Assembly: GCA_023145375.1 (NCBI GenBank)
Contig: JAGLDY010000014.1
Coordinates: 1 to 33,989 of the forward strand
Length of the DNA stretch: 33,989 nt
Source: Candidatus Sabulitectum sp.
GTDB taxonomy: Bacteria; Fermentibacterota; Fermentibacteria; Fermentibacterales; JCC-6
Direction of reading: 5' to 3'
In this document: one piece after another, positions 14,579 to 21,809 of the stretch
Numbering within the stretch: the first letter of the stretch is position 1
Layout: every line of letters begins with the position of its first letter
Translations under genes and position numbers: made by a program
Notes under the pieces: generated by a model
The model's input: the letters and a program-made list of their open reading frames with translations, nothing else
Databases searched by the model: none
Told to the model about the DNA's origin: nothing

Positions 14579-15154
14579 ATGAAGAGTTCAGTATTCGCCC
14601 TTCTGCTTATGGCTGTATCATCACTTTTGATGGCATCTGAATTTGTTATTGGAGAGCAGGTCCAACCATTGCCGGATCCCTTTTGCGGCAGATGAGGTCC
14701 TTCGGCAAGACACTACCAGGTGGTAGTACCGGGAACACAGCTCGATGGATCCATGACAATAACAGAGATAGCTTTTGAAAGAGCTTCAATAGGCTCCCCT
14801 TCAGTTCTGATGTACGGCTTTAAGATAGCTTTATCAGAGGCCGGTGGTGAGGAACTGGGAAGGGATTTCGGGAAGAACATCGCTGAGGATTCCTCTTTTG
14901 AGGTGGTATTTTCCTCATCCCGGGCCACTGCTGCAGACAACGGAGAGGGCAGGATCATATTCACCCTTGATACTCCGTATGAATACAATGGAGGCAACCT
15001 GCTTATAGATATGTCATACACTGGTATTGAAGGCAGTATGTACGTCTGGTGCTGGGCTCCGGACGGTTACCGACTGCTCACTGCGAATGGAGCTGATTCT
15101 ACCGAGGGAGTGGTCTTTCCACTTGTTCCGGTGGTGATAATCACCGGGGAGTAG
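14579..15154 (+). pseudogene. Exported protein interrupted by an in-frame TGA
   Basis: An ATG at 14579 opens a signal peptide (MKSSVFALLLMAVSSLLMAS). The frame runs to CGR and meets TGA at 14693-14695 (codon 39). The same frame continues without a stop to 15154 as a beta-rich exported domain (YQVVVPGTQLDGSMTITEIA onward), giving 191 codons in all. Nothing else in the frame is broken. Three readings are possible: a nonsense change from TGG (Trp) to TGA, a sequencing error, or selenocysteine in a C-x-x-U pair. For the last, a hairpin ACTACC-AGGT-GGTAGT (14712-14727) lies 16 bases after the TGA, as bacterial SECIS elements do. A nonsense mutation or sequence error is the simpler explanation. The gene follows the GH18 gene by 15 bases. 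Confidence 0.6.
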
Positions 15155-15212
15155 AACACCGGTTTTTGTAATCATCACAACAGGCAAACCAGCGGAGCAG
15201 GTCTTTGCTGGT

Positions 15213-15977
15213 TTAAGCCTTTGGGGCAGTTGTCAGTATCTCTCCTCCGCTGTCAGTAACAAGGATCGTGTGTTCGAACTGTGCACTTAAGCTTCCGTCG
15301 GCAGTGGTAACAGTCCAGCCATCCTTTCGTGATGTTCTAACCTTGTGTGAACTGCCCATGTTGATCATCGGCTCAACTGTGAAGATCATGCCCTGGCGAA
15401 GAATTATTTTGTTCTCTTTTGTGAAATGGTGAAAGACAGAGGGTTCCTCATGAAATTTCCGTCCTATACCATGACCTGTGTAGTCGCGGACTATTGAGTA
15501 CCCGAATTTTCCAGTGTATTTCTCCACGGCTCTTCCCACCTCATACAGATAGTTTCCCGGTTTGATAGCTTCAATGCCTTTGTACATTGCTTTCTCTGTC
15601 CTTTGTACAAAGTCCCTCACATCACTCTTTACCTCACCAATAATGAATGTTCGTGAAGTGTCGCCGTGAAAGCCATCAAGAATTACAGTAACATCTATGT
15701 TCACAATGTCACCGTTCTTTAATATCTCTTTTTCGGTGGGAATGCCGTGGCAGACAACATTGTTAACTGAAGTACATATACTTTTTGGGAAACCACGATA
15801 GTTCAGCGGAGCTGAAATTGCACCGTGCATTCTGGTGAAAACAGCACTTAGATCGTTCAGATAAAGAGTCGTAACGCCTTCTCTGACATAGGGCTCCAGG
15901 TGATTCAACAGCTGCGCTGCCAGTTTTCCAGCCCTTCGCATTTTCTCGATCTCGTCAAAAGTTTTCTTTATGATCAT
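15213..15977 (-). CDS. map: Methionine aminopeptidase, type I
   Basis: A 254-residue type I methionine aminopeptidase that removes the initiator Met from new proteins. The five metal ligands are visible: Asp in DVTVILDGFHGD (two Asp residues), His in YTGHGIGRKFHEEP, Glu in FTVEPMI and Glu in QFEHTIL. The length is that of the short cytoplasmic form without a zinc-binding extension. The start is the ATG at 15977, which overlaps the preceding stop as ATGA; twelve further upstream codons are open but would lie inside the metallo-beta-lactamase-fold gene. It is the last gene of its minus-strand group and is translationally coupled to the gene before it. Confidence 0.95.
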   Translation of the reverse strand: MIIKKTFDEIEKMRRAGKLAAQLLNHLEPYVREGVTTLYLNDLSAVFTRMHGAISAPLNYRGFPKSICTSVNNVVCHGIPTEKEILKNGDIVNIDVTVILDGFHGDTSRTFIIGEVKSDVRDFVQRTEKAMYKGIEAIKPGNYLYEVGRAVEKYTGKFGYSIVRDYTGHGIGRKFHEEPSVFHHFTKENKIILRQGMIFTVEPMINMGSSHKVRTSRKDGWTVTTADGSLSAQFEHTILVTDSGGEILTTAPKA

Positions 15978-16609
15978 ATTTCTATCACTCTTCCAACTCC
16001 ACCTTCTACGCATTTGTCAGCATAGAGCTGCATGATCTGCTCCTTGTATTTTGTGCAGTGCGCAGGACAGATAATACCAGTGTTTTCAAGAATATCAAAG
16101 TTGTTAAAATCATGCAGACCGCCTACAACTCCATAGATTTCACCAAACGGAGAAACGCTGTTCATGATGCTCTCAACGCCGGGATGTCCACAGCCGATCA
16201 CCAGAACAAGACCTCTTTCTGTATTAACAGCCATGGATTGTTCCCGTTTACCCAATTCTCCTGTAAGGTACACGCCGTGATAGATCTCCTGTGGTTCATC
16301 ACAGTAGTGAACTGCGTTGGGATACCGGATTCCTCTGAATGAAGAGGGAATGTATACATCCGCCTTTTCGTTGGAATTGAGGAATGCAGAGAGACCGCCG
16401 ATGTGATCGAAATCAGGGTGTGAGATAACAACATCGTTAACAGACTCCGGCTTGATGCTAAGATTTTTAAGGTTTTTCATGAGTATTCTGCCGTTTCCAC
16501 CGGTGTCAAAAAGAATGTTTCTTTCCTCTGTTTCAACAAAACATGACCAGCCCCAGTCTGGAATAAGTCCTGCTTTTGCCGTGTTGTCGTAAACGATGGT
16601 TATTCTCAT
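15974..16609 (-). CDS. Metallo-beta-lactamase-fold hydrolase
   Basis: A 211-residue protein of the branch that includes archaeal and bacterial 'dihydropterin phosphate synthase-like' proteins. Metal-site segments are SHPDFDHIGG (H64, D68, H69), GCGHPGVESI, GGLH and PAHCT. The usual HxHxDH motif reads HxDxDH because D66 replaces His, so the metal centre may be altered. The substrate is unknown. The ATG at 16609 follows a GGGGAAG-type site, and its stop overlaps the methionine aminopeptidase start. It lies 106 bases after the ThrRS editing-domain gene on the same strand. Confidence 0.85.
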   Translation of the reverse strand: MRITIVYDNTAKAGLIPDWGWSCFVETEERNILFDTGGNGRILMKNLKNLSIKPESVNDVVISHPDFDHIGGLSAFLNSNEKADVYIPSSFRGIRYPNAVHYCDEPQEIYHGVYLTGELGKREQSMAVNTERGLVLVIGCGHPGVESIMNSVSPFGEIYGVVGGLHDFNNFDILENTGIICPAHCTKYKEQIMQLYADKCVEGGVGRVIEI

Positions 16610-16715
16610 TTTCTTCCCCTGAAGGGCGGGATGCCGCTTTCAACTGAAATACCGGCACCTGAGCATGCAGTTACATGATTCGCATTAAGAATGATCTCAG
16701 CAGTTTTTGTGAACA

Positions 16716-17126
16716 CTAGAATTCCTTAAATACTCTGGCAAGAGATTTGCCAGGTGCCTGAACATTGAGGTCAAGGAAGTATCCGAAGGGGGTTTGTGAT
16801 GTTTCATATCCTGCATTGTTCAGTCTTTCCTCTGCTCTGTTAAACAATTCCAGAGTGATGGTCTCATCTGCTTTACTGGTTGATAGATGAGCGAATGAGT
16901 GCAGGACAATTCTTTTGGTGTTGTTCTTCTTGGCCGCCCACTTTAGATTTTTTACAAGTTTTGTTTCCACCCCGGAGATTGTATCCTCATCCTTTTGTTC
17001 CACCTGAATGAAACCCACCAGTGCATCTGTAACACTTTTACTCTCGTGGTATTCTTCCACGGATTCGAGGTTCTTGATACTGGTGATGTAGGCAAACGTA
17101 TCGCAGTATATGATAAGCAGTTTCAC
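16716..17126 (-). CDS. Stand-alone archaeal-type threonyl-tRNA synthetase editing domain
   Basis: A 136-residue protein that matches the D-aminoacyl-tRNA deacylase-like editing domain found at the N-terminus of archaeal ThrRS. The opening MKLLIIYCDTFAY, the central KRIVLHSFAHLST and the ending TPFGYFLDLNVQAPGKSLAR are its signature segments. In archaea this domain removes serine mischarged on tRNA-Thr. Free-standing bacterial copies exist, but their substrates are less clear. No ThrRS is in the window. GTG start at 17126 follows GGAGG and overlaps the methyltransferase stop as GTGA. The coupling with a transporter and methyltransferase is unexplained. Confidence 0.8.
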   Translation of the reverse strand: MKLLIIYCDTFAYITSIKNLESVEEYHESKSVTDALVGFIQVEQKDEDTISGVETKLVKNLKWAAKKNNTKRIVLHSFAHLSTSKADETITLELFNRAEERLNNAGYETSQTPFGYFLDLNVQAPGKSLARVFKEF

Positions 17127-17779
17127 CTGGCCTCCTTCCTTGCTGAAAGCAGACGAATATGATTTTTGAAGAACAGGTTTTCCCGGAAGTCACCGAACCC
17201 TGATTCAGCCATGATCTGCTTCCAGTTCCGTTCAACATATTCAAAAGCATACTTGCATTCAACGACTTTAAATGGTATTCTGAAATAAAGTGGTGTTTCC
17301 TCTGTAACAAACTCATTGAAATCGAGCATTATGAATCTGCCGTTATCCTTAAGGGCATTGTATGCGTTGGCCAGAATGTTATTTTGTATTTCCAGGGGGA
17401 AACCGTGGAACACAAAGGAGATGAATACCTTGTCGTACTTTTTTTCCAGTGAAAAAGGCTGATCTATTCTCTGATCAAGAACCTGTATCTTACTGTTGCT
17501 TTCCGCCTTCTTCTGAAATTGGGTGATCATTTCCTGTGAGATCTCAAGCCCCAGGATCTCTCCCTTTCCCGTGAGATACTTCTGCATCAAAAGCGCATTT
17601 CTTCCGGTTCCGGCACCAAGATCCAGAATTGTGTCGTCCGGGCGGATGTCCATAAGGCCAATTGCCCTTCGAATAAAGCTACTGTAGACTCCCATTGATG
17701 CAAAATTCAGCAATTTGTCATAAAACCTTGCTGAAAGACCCTGGAGTTCTACTTTTGAGTCCGGATAGAATCTGCTCAT
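17123..17779 (-). CDS. Class I SAM-dependent methyltransferase
   Basis: A 218-residue methyltransferase with motif I ILDLGAGTGRN (about 54-64) for S-adenosylmethionine binding. The motif II acid is in GEILGLEIS and a post-motif segment is KVFISFVFHGF. The pattern LNFASMGVYSSFIRRAIGLM before motif I resembles the UbiE/COQ5 and Methyltransf_11/25 groups, so a small-molecule substrate is more likely than nucleic acid. ATG at 17779 follows AGGTAGGGG. It begins 4 bases after the MFS gene stop and overlaps the next gene by 4 bases, so the three are one transcription unit. Confidence 0.88.
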   Translation of the reverse strand: MSRFYPDSKVELQGLSARFYDKLLNFASMGVYSSFIRRAIGLMDIRPDDTILDLGAGTGRNALLMQKYLTGKGEILGLEISQEMITQFQKKAESNSKIQVLDQRIDQPFSLEKKYDKVFISFVFHGFPLEIQNNILANAYNALKDNGRFIMLDFNEFVTEETPLYFRIPFKVVECKYAFEYVERNWKQIMAESGFGDFRENLFFKNHIRLLSARKEAR

Positions 17780-17783
17780 GCCC

Positions 17784-19022
17784 CTACCTTTCCAGTTTTC
17801 TGCAGTTGAGTTTTGTGACGAAGATCAAGCTTGTAATTACAAGCAGAGTTATTATTATGAATGTAGAACTGTAGTCAAGAACGGAGATCATCACACCGGC
17901 AACCAGAGGAAAAACAGTGGGAAGAATGCTGCCTGCGCCGGAAATGCCGGTATAGGTAGCTCTGTTCTCATTGGTTGATATTTCTACCAGTATTCCATTC
18001 TTGGCAACCCTGAAAGCCGAGACAAACACTCCTGAGAGAAGAAACAACATCTGATATGCCAGCTGATTGTTTTTGAACAGCAGAGCTAGAACAGGCAGAG
18101 AAGCACCGCAGATCAGACTGAAGAACAAGAGGTTCTTGTATTCGAATTTGTGAGACCTCTTGTACAGTACAATGCTGGTCAGCAGCATTCCAACTACCTT
18201 GAAAATAAGAATGTTTCCTATGAAATTGTAACTGAGGTCGAAGTTGCTTCTGGCAAAAAGTATCATGAATGGTATGAAACTTACTACCAGCCCCATGAAA
18301 TTGATCATGAGAAGATAGTTCTTCAGGTTGTGATCTTGTGCTATGTGCCTGGGAATCAATCTGAGAAACTCACTGAAAGTACGCTTGTTCTTCACCTGAA
18401 CGCTTACTTCACGGAGTCGCCAGAATCCCAGGGAGGCAATCAGCAGAAGCACTCCTGCAAAGAAAAGCAGTGTTCCGTAGTTCTCCGGGTACGAAAGTTT
18501 TCTTAACAGTTGTCTTACGGCAATGGCAGAGATAAAAATACCCACACTGCTAACGGTTTGTTTAACCGAGAAAAACCGCTTACGGCTTTTCTCCAGTATG
18601 GATTTTCCCATTATGTCCATGTAGGAAATGTTTGCAAACGAACCGCTGAAAGAGAACACAGAGATAAGAAGAATTATGGAAAGAAGAAGCACACTGTCGT
18701 TTCCTGAAGAAGATCTGAACAGAATAAGTGCAAGGAACATCAGAGCGGCAACTCTGAGGTTGATGCCAACCAGAAGCATACTCTTCTTGTGTGTACGGTT
18801 CGAGAGGAAGCCGGCAAAAACGATCTGCATCAGGCTTGAACCACCTATCATTATGGTTGTTACAATTCCCAGAGTAACGGCATTGCCACCTGCATTCAGA
18901 ACCATGGACGGGATAATCGTATCAACGTCCATAAAATATGATGCCAGAGATAAAAAGATGCCGTGCCACAGAAGAGCTTGAAAGTTAAGCTTTGAATTCT
19001 CGCCGGTTAGTAATTTGTTCAC
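17784..19022 (-). CDS. MFS transporter (operon lead)
   Basis: A 412-residue protein with about twelve hydrophobic segments in the major facilitator pattern. A basic loop NRTHKKSMLLVGINL follows the second to third segment. It leads the group transporter, methyltransferase, ThrRS editing domain, so export or uptake of the compound handled by those enzymes is conceivable. The frame starts with GTG at 19022; no strong ribosome binding site is visible. About 280 bases separate it from the divergent DUF1643 gene. Confidence 0.85.
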   Translation of the reverse strand: MNKLLTGENSKLNFQALLWHGIFLSLASYFMDVDTIIPSMVLNAGGNAVTLGIVTTIMIGGSSLMQIVFAGFLSNRTHKKSMLLVGINLRVAALMFLALILFRSSSGNDSVLLLSIILLISVFSFSGSFANISYMDIMGKSILEKSRKRFFSVKQTVSSVGIFISAIAVRQLLRKLSYPENYGTLLFFAGVLLLIASLGFWRLREVSVQVKNKRTFSEFLRLIPRHIAQDHNLKNYLLMINFMGLVVSFIPFMILFARSNFDLSYNFIGNILIFKVVGMLLTSIVLYKRSHKFEYKNLLFFSLICGASLPVLALLFKNNQLAYQMLFLLSGVFVSAFRVAKNGILVEISTNENRATYTGISGAGSILPTVFPLVAGVMISVLDYSSTFIIITLLVITSLIFVTKLNCRKLER

Positions 19023-19305
19023 TTTTCAATAAATCCAGTAAGTATTTGATTTGACTGTCTGGGTGTTTCCAGTAACCCGTATCATAACCTTTAACACTTC
19101 AAAGTGGCGCAGAGCACAAGTGTGCTGGCAGTGAGTGTTGCCTTGCCTGCTCATTCATCTTTATAGTCTACAACCGCATACCGGAACTCTGCAGGGAACA
19201 GGTGGGGTATTCTTGATGTTTTTTCAGTTGCTGGAAGATAGCGGTTTCATGAATATACGAACCGGATGCAGGCTTGTTTGAAAAAAGAGGAAGGCGTTTA
19301 ACACT

Positions 19306-19824
19306 TTGAAGCGACCTGAATTCAGCCTGCAGATGAGTCAGCCGGTTGACAGCGGTGCAGTATTTTCACCGGACAGGGTTCACAGGTATTCTCTCTGGAG
19401 GATATGGGACAAAGATAAAGCCTATGCGGCATTTGTAGGCCTGAATCCCTCCACAGCAGATGAGCAGAGGAATGATCCCACAGTCAGACGATGTATCAAT
19501 TACGCGAAGGACTGGGGGTATGGCGGTCTTGTCATGTTGAACATTTTTGCCTATCGGTCAACTGATCCGGGGAATCTTTATACCGCAACTGATCCGGTTG
19601 GACCGGAGAATGACTGTTACATTCAGTCTGCAAGCAGTAAGGCCGGTATTACTATTGCAGCCTGGGGAAATCACGGAGAGTTCCTAAGCCGTGGGGGGAC
19701 TGTGATCGACCTGCTTACGAGTCCCCACTGCTTAAAACTCACAAAAGCTGGATGCCCAGGGCACCCTTTGTATCTTCGTAAGGATTTGCAACCTTTTCCT
19801 TTCAGATCTACGGCCGCTGTTTAA
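19306..19824 (+). CDS. DUF1643 protein
   Basis: A 172-residue protein of the DUF1643 family, recognised by the segments YRYSL-like RYSLWRIWD, AAFVGLNPSTADEQRNDPTV, RRCINYAKDWGYGGL, NIFAYRSTDP and the ending GHPLYLRKD. The family is widespread in bacteria and phage-like contexts and has no assigned reaction; conserved polar residues in GLNPSTA suggest an enzyme. The start is TTG at 19306, about 12 bases after GAGGAAGG; ATG at 19333 is possible but has no binding site. The gap of about 280 bases upstream contains a short palindrome, AGCACA-AG-TGTGCT at 19113-19126, but no clear promoter. Confidence 0.88.
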   Translation: MKRPEFSLQMSQPVDSGAVFSPDRVHRYSLWRIWDKDKAYAAFVGLNPSTADEQRNDPTVRRCINYAKDWGYGGLVMLNIFAYRSTDPGNLYTATDPVGPENDCYIQSASSKAGITIAAWGNHGEFLSRGGTVIDLLTSPHCLKLTKAGCPGHPLYLRKDLQPFPFRSTAAV

Positions 19825-19923
19825 CACCATTGTCGAAGAGCCTGTCAGGCACTATGCTTTTTCCGACCCCTGGCTGCAGGGAATGATATCCGTAATCAGT
19901 GGATCTTTACCGGAGGGAGAGGT

Positions 19924-20580
19924 ATGAGCAGGAGAGAACAGCTTAACGAATCAATTAAGCTGGAGCTAAGCGAGCTGGTGCCGTTTATCCATGGTGAAGT
20001 TTCAAATCCGGAGATCAAGGGTGAAAATCATAGAACTCACCTGGACGATATTGGATATCCCGGCATCAGAGGTAAATACCATAACAGATCTGTCTGCATT
20101 CTCTTCTCCACTGATTCTCCCACTTATGAGGCAAGAATGGGAAAGAATGCTTTTCTTCACCCGGTGATGCAGATAATTCTGTTCATCGATCTGTCGATAC
20201 AATTCTCCGTTGTCCCACACAGAACAAGTTCCTTTGCGGGTATTCTTCAAAAGTGCGGCATCAGGAGTCATAAGGCTGATTTTGATCTTCCGGCGATGGG
20301 AAAGAGCTTTGATCTTAAGTCTGCAGAGGACAGAATCAGACTCCGGAGCCTTCTTACCGCTTCCGGTTTTCAAAGTGAGATGTCTACTCTCAGTTCCTTT
20401 ATCGCTCTAAAGGCTGAAAAGAACCTCCTGAAACTTGAGATACGCATTGAGCAGTCAAATGATTTTCATAACCTTCAACTGCAGAGAGCAATTGAAAGCC
20501 TGCACCGACTTGCCAGAATGCTGACTTCTGTTGAGCAAGGTATGCAACAGGAAGAACTGCACAACGAAACACCCTTGTAA
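19924..20580 (+). CDS. Unrecognised soluble protein
   Basis: A 218-residue protein I cannot assign to a family. It has no signal peptide or clear membrane helix, although the segment HPVMQIILFIDLSIQF is hydrophobic. The N-terminal third is polar, and the last 60 residues (ALKAEKNLLKLEIRIEQ and on) are helical and probably coiled. The start is secure: ATG at 19924 follows GGAGGGAGAGGT. It follows the DUF1643 gene after about 100 bases on the same strand. Confidence 0.7.
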   Translation: MSRREQLNESIKLELSELVPFIHGEVSNPEIKGENHRTHLDDIGYPGIRGKYHNRSVCILFSTDSPTYEARMGKNAFLHPVMQIILFIDLSIQFSVVPHRTSSFAGILQKCGIRSHKADFDLPAMGKSFDLKSAEDRIRLRSLLTASGFQSEMSTLSSFIALKAEKNLLKLEIRIEQSNDFHNLQLQRAIESLHRLARMLTSVEQGMQQEELHNETPL

Positions 20581-20598
20581 TATAATACGGAGAACACG

Positions 20599-20721
20599 AT
20601 GTGCAGATATACCATGCTGAGCAGGAAGCGTCTTTTAGAAGTGTACGGATCAGGTAGGATGGTCAAGTGGTGTACAAACCCTTTGAACTCTCGTCTGGCG
20701 AACAGAGAGCCGGTTTTTTAA
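20599..20721 (+). pseudogene. Small ORF, possible remnant of an SRAP (YedK/HMCES) gene
   Basis: A 40-codon frame that begins MCRYTMLSRKRLLEVYG and ends NSRLANREPVF. SRAP proteins, which crosslink to abasic sites in single-stranded DNA through Cys2, begin MCGRYT and contain a NARAE...EKPxF motif. Both ends look like worn versions of these with the middle missing, and the glycine after Cys2 is absent. An upstream GGAGA could start translation. The stop lies two bases before the next ATG, so it might also act as a leader peptide. The assignment rests on short matches only. Confidence 0.35.
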
Positions 20722-20723
20722 AG

Positions 20724-21578
20724 ATGAGTAAATGTGTATTTGCTGTATCTGTGCTTTTGGCGGCAACTATGTTGTCATGTAACGGACGCGTGCCCTTTGG
20801 GTTGCCCGATCAGGAGCCAGTACTGCTTTTTAGCTCCGGTTTTGAAGGAGATGTTTACCTTGCTGATCCCGACGATGGGTATCAATACATACTTGGAACC
20901 GACAGCGTAACGGGGTTTGGGTGGCCGGTAAGTATTCTTGGTGCCACTGGAAGCAGCCTCCACTACATAGACCATGATAACTACAAAGCTGTTGAAAGTG
21001 AAATACAGACAGTAACAGGGCACAACGGCACGCCTACAAGGGCTCTGTACAACATTGAGCACTATGATTTGGATGTGACCCAGTGCCCGTACGAAATACT
21101 TGATATAACCAACGGAGCAAATGATCTTTACATAAAGTTCTGGATCAAAATTGACAGCATCAGTCTTTGTCAGCCGGACATGTGGAGAACATTCTTTGAA
21201 TGGAAGACAGTTGACTACGCGGCTGGAGATGGCTTCAGATTGATTTCGTTTGTTTACAGCGACCAGAAGGGTGATCCGTACTGGCACTGGCAGGGTGATG
21301 CTGAGCCAGATAAACCGGTATGGGAGATTGATAACAGGGAAGTACCTGTGCCTGTGAATGAATGGTTTCTAACGGAATTCTACTGGCACTGGAGTGAGGG
21401 AAGTGATGGTCGAGCACTCTGGAGAGTCAACGGGCAGATAATTGGAGATCACTATGGCCCCACGACCAGGAATTCAAAGCCCATAGACTTTGTGATGCTT
21501 ACGCAGATATACGGCAACTCAAACCCTAAATATCAGTGGATAGACGATATTGAAATATGGACCGGGCTTCCAGAGTGA
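20724..21578 (+). CDS. Lipoprotein with probable jelly-roll domain
   Basis: A 284-residue protein with a lipoprotein-type signal (SKCVFAVSVLLAATMLSC; the -3 position is Met, a slightly unusual lipobox). The mature part is rich in Trp, Tyr and Asp, with segments such as DLYIKFWIKIDSISL, FFEWKTVDYAAGDGFRL, PYWHWQGD and YQWIDDIEIWTG. This pattern is typical of concanavalin-like jelly-rolls found in polysaccharide lyases and lectins, so carbohydrate binding or cleavage is likely but not proven. I start it at ATG 20724; a GTG at 20667 with a good AGGTAGG site is in frame and would add 19 residues before the signal. Confidence 0.7.
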   Translation: MSKCVFAVSVLLAATMLSCNGRVPFGLPDQEPVLLFSSGFEGDVYLADPDDGYQYILGTDSVTGFGWPVSILGATGSSLHYIDHDNYKAVESEIQTVTGHNGTPTRALYNIEHYDLDVTQCPYEILDITNGANDLYIKFWIKIDSISLCQPDMWRTFFEWKTVDYAAGDGFRLISFVYSDQKGDPYWHWQGDAEPDKPVWEIDNREVPVPVNEWFLTEFYWHWSEGSDGRALWRVNGQIIGDHYGPTTRNSKPIDFVMLTQIYGNSNPKYQWIDDIEIWTGLPE

Positions 21579-21766
21579 AACATCACGGCTGATGCTTCTT
21601 GAAGTATCCTGGTTTTGTGATCGCTGAAATTTGCTTTCGGGATGAATACTAGTGGTACAGTTGTCCTTGAACAGATATGCACAGAGTTTTAAAAGGGCGT
21701 TGACACGCAGGGAGGAATGATACCGGGAGTTGTAGATCCGAAAGATTTCATAGTGCAGTGCAATTA

Positions 21767-21794
21767 GGGAGAGGGCCGTTTACAGCCCTCTCCC
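21767..21794. terminator. Strong hairpin downstream of the PFOR gene
   Basis: GGGAGAGGGC (21767-21776) pairs perfectly with GCCCTCTCCC (21785-21794) around an 8-base loop. It sits between two convergent genes, 16 bases past the PFOR stop. Neither side has a full T-run (plus side ATGGTTTTATG), so it may be a weak or factor-assisted terminator or a 3' stabiliser. Confidence 0.6.
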
Positions 21795-21809
21795 ATGGTT
21801 TTATGTAGT

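Noticed and set aside
14693-14695. TGA recoded as an amino acid throughout the genome
   Set aside because: TGA ends several intact genes here, including the HTH gene, Mrp/NBP35 and the metallo-beta-lactamase-fold gene, so a general code change does not fit.
19126-19141. TGGCAG...TTGC resembling a second sigma-54 promoter upstream of the DUF1643 gene
   Set aside because: GG and GC are 11 bases apart instead of 10, and there is no activator-type dyad nearby.
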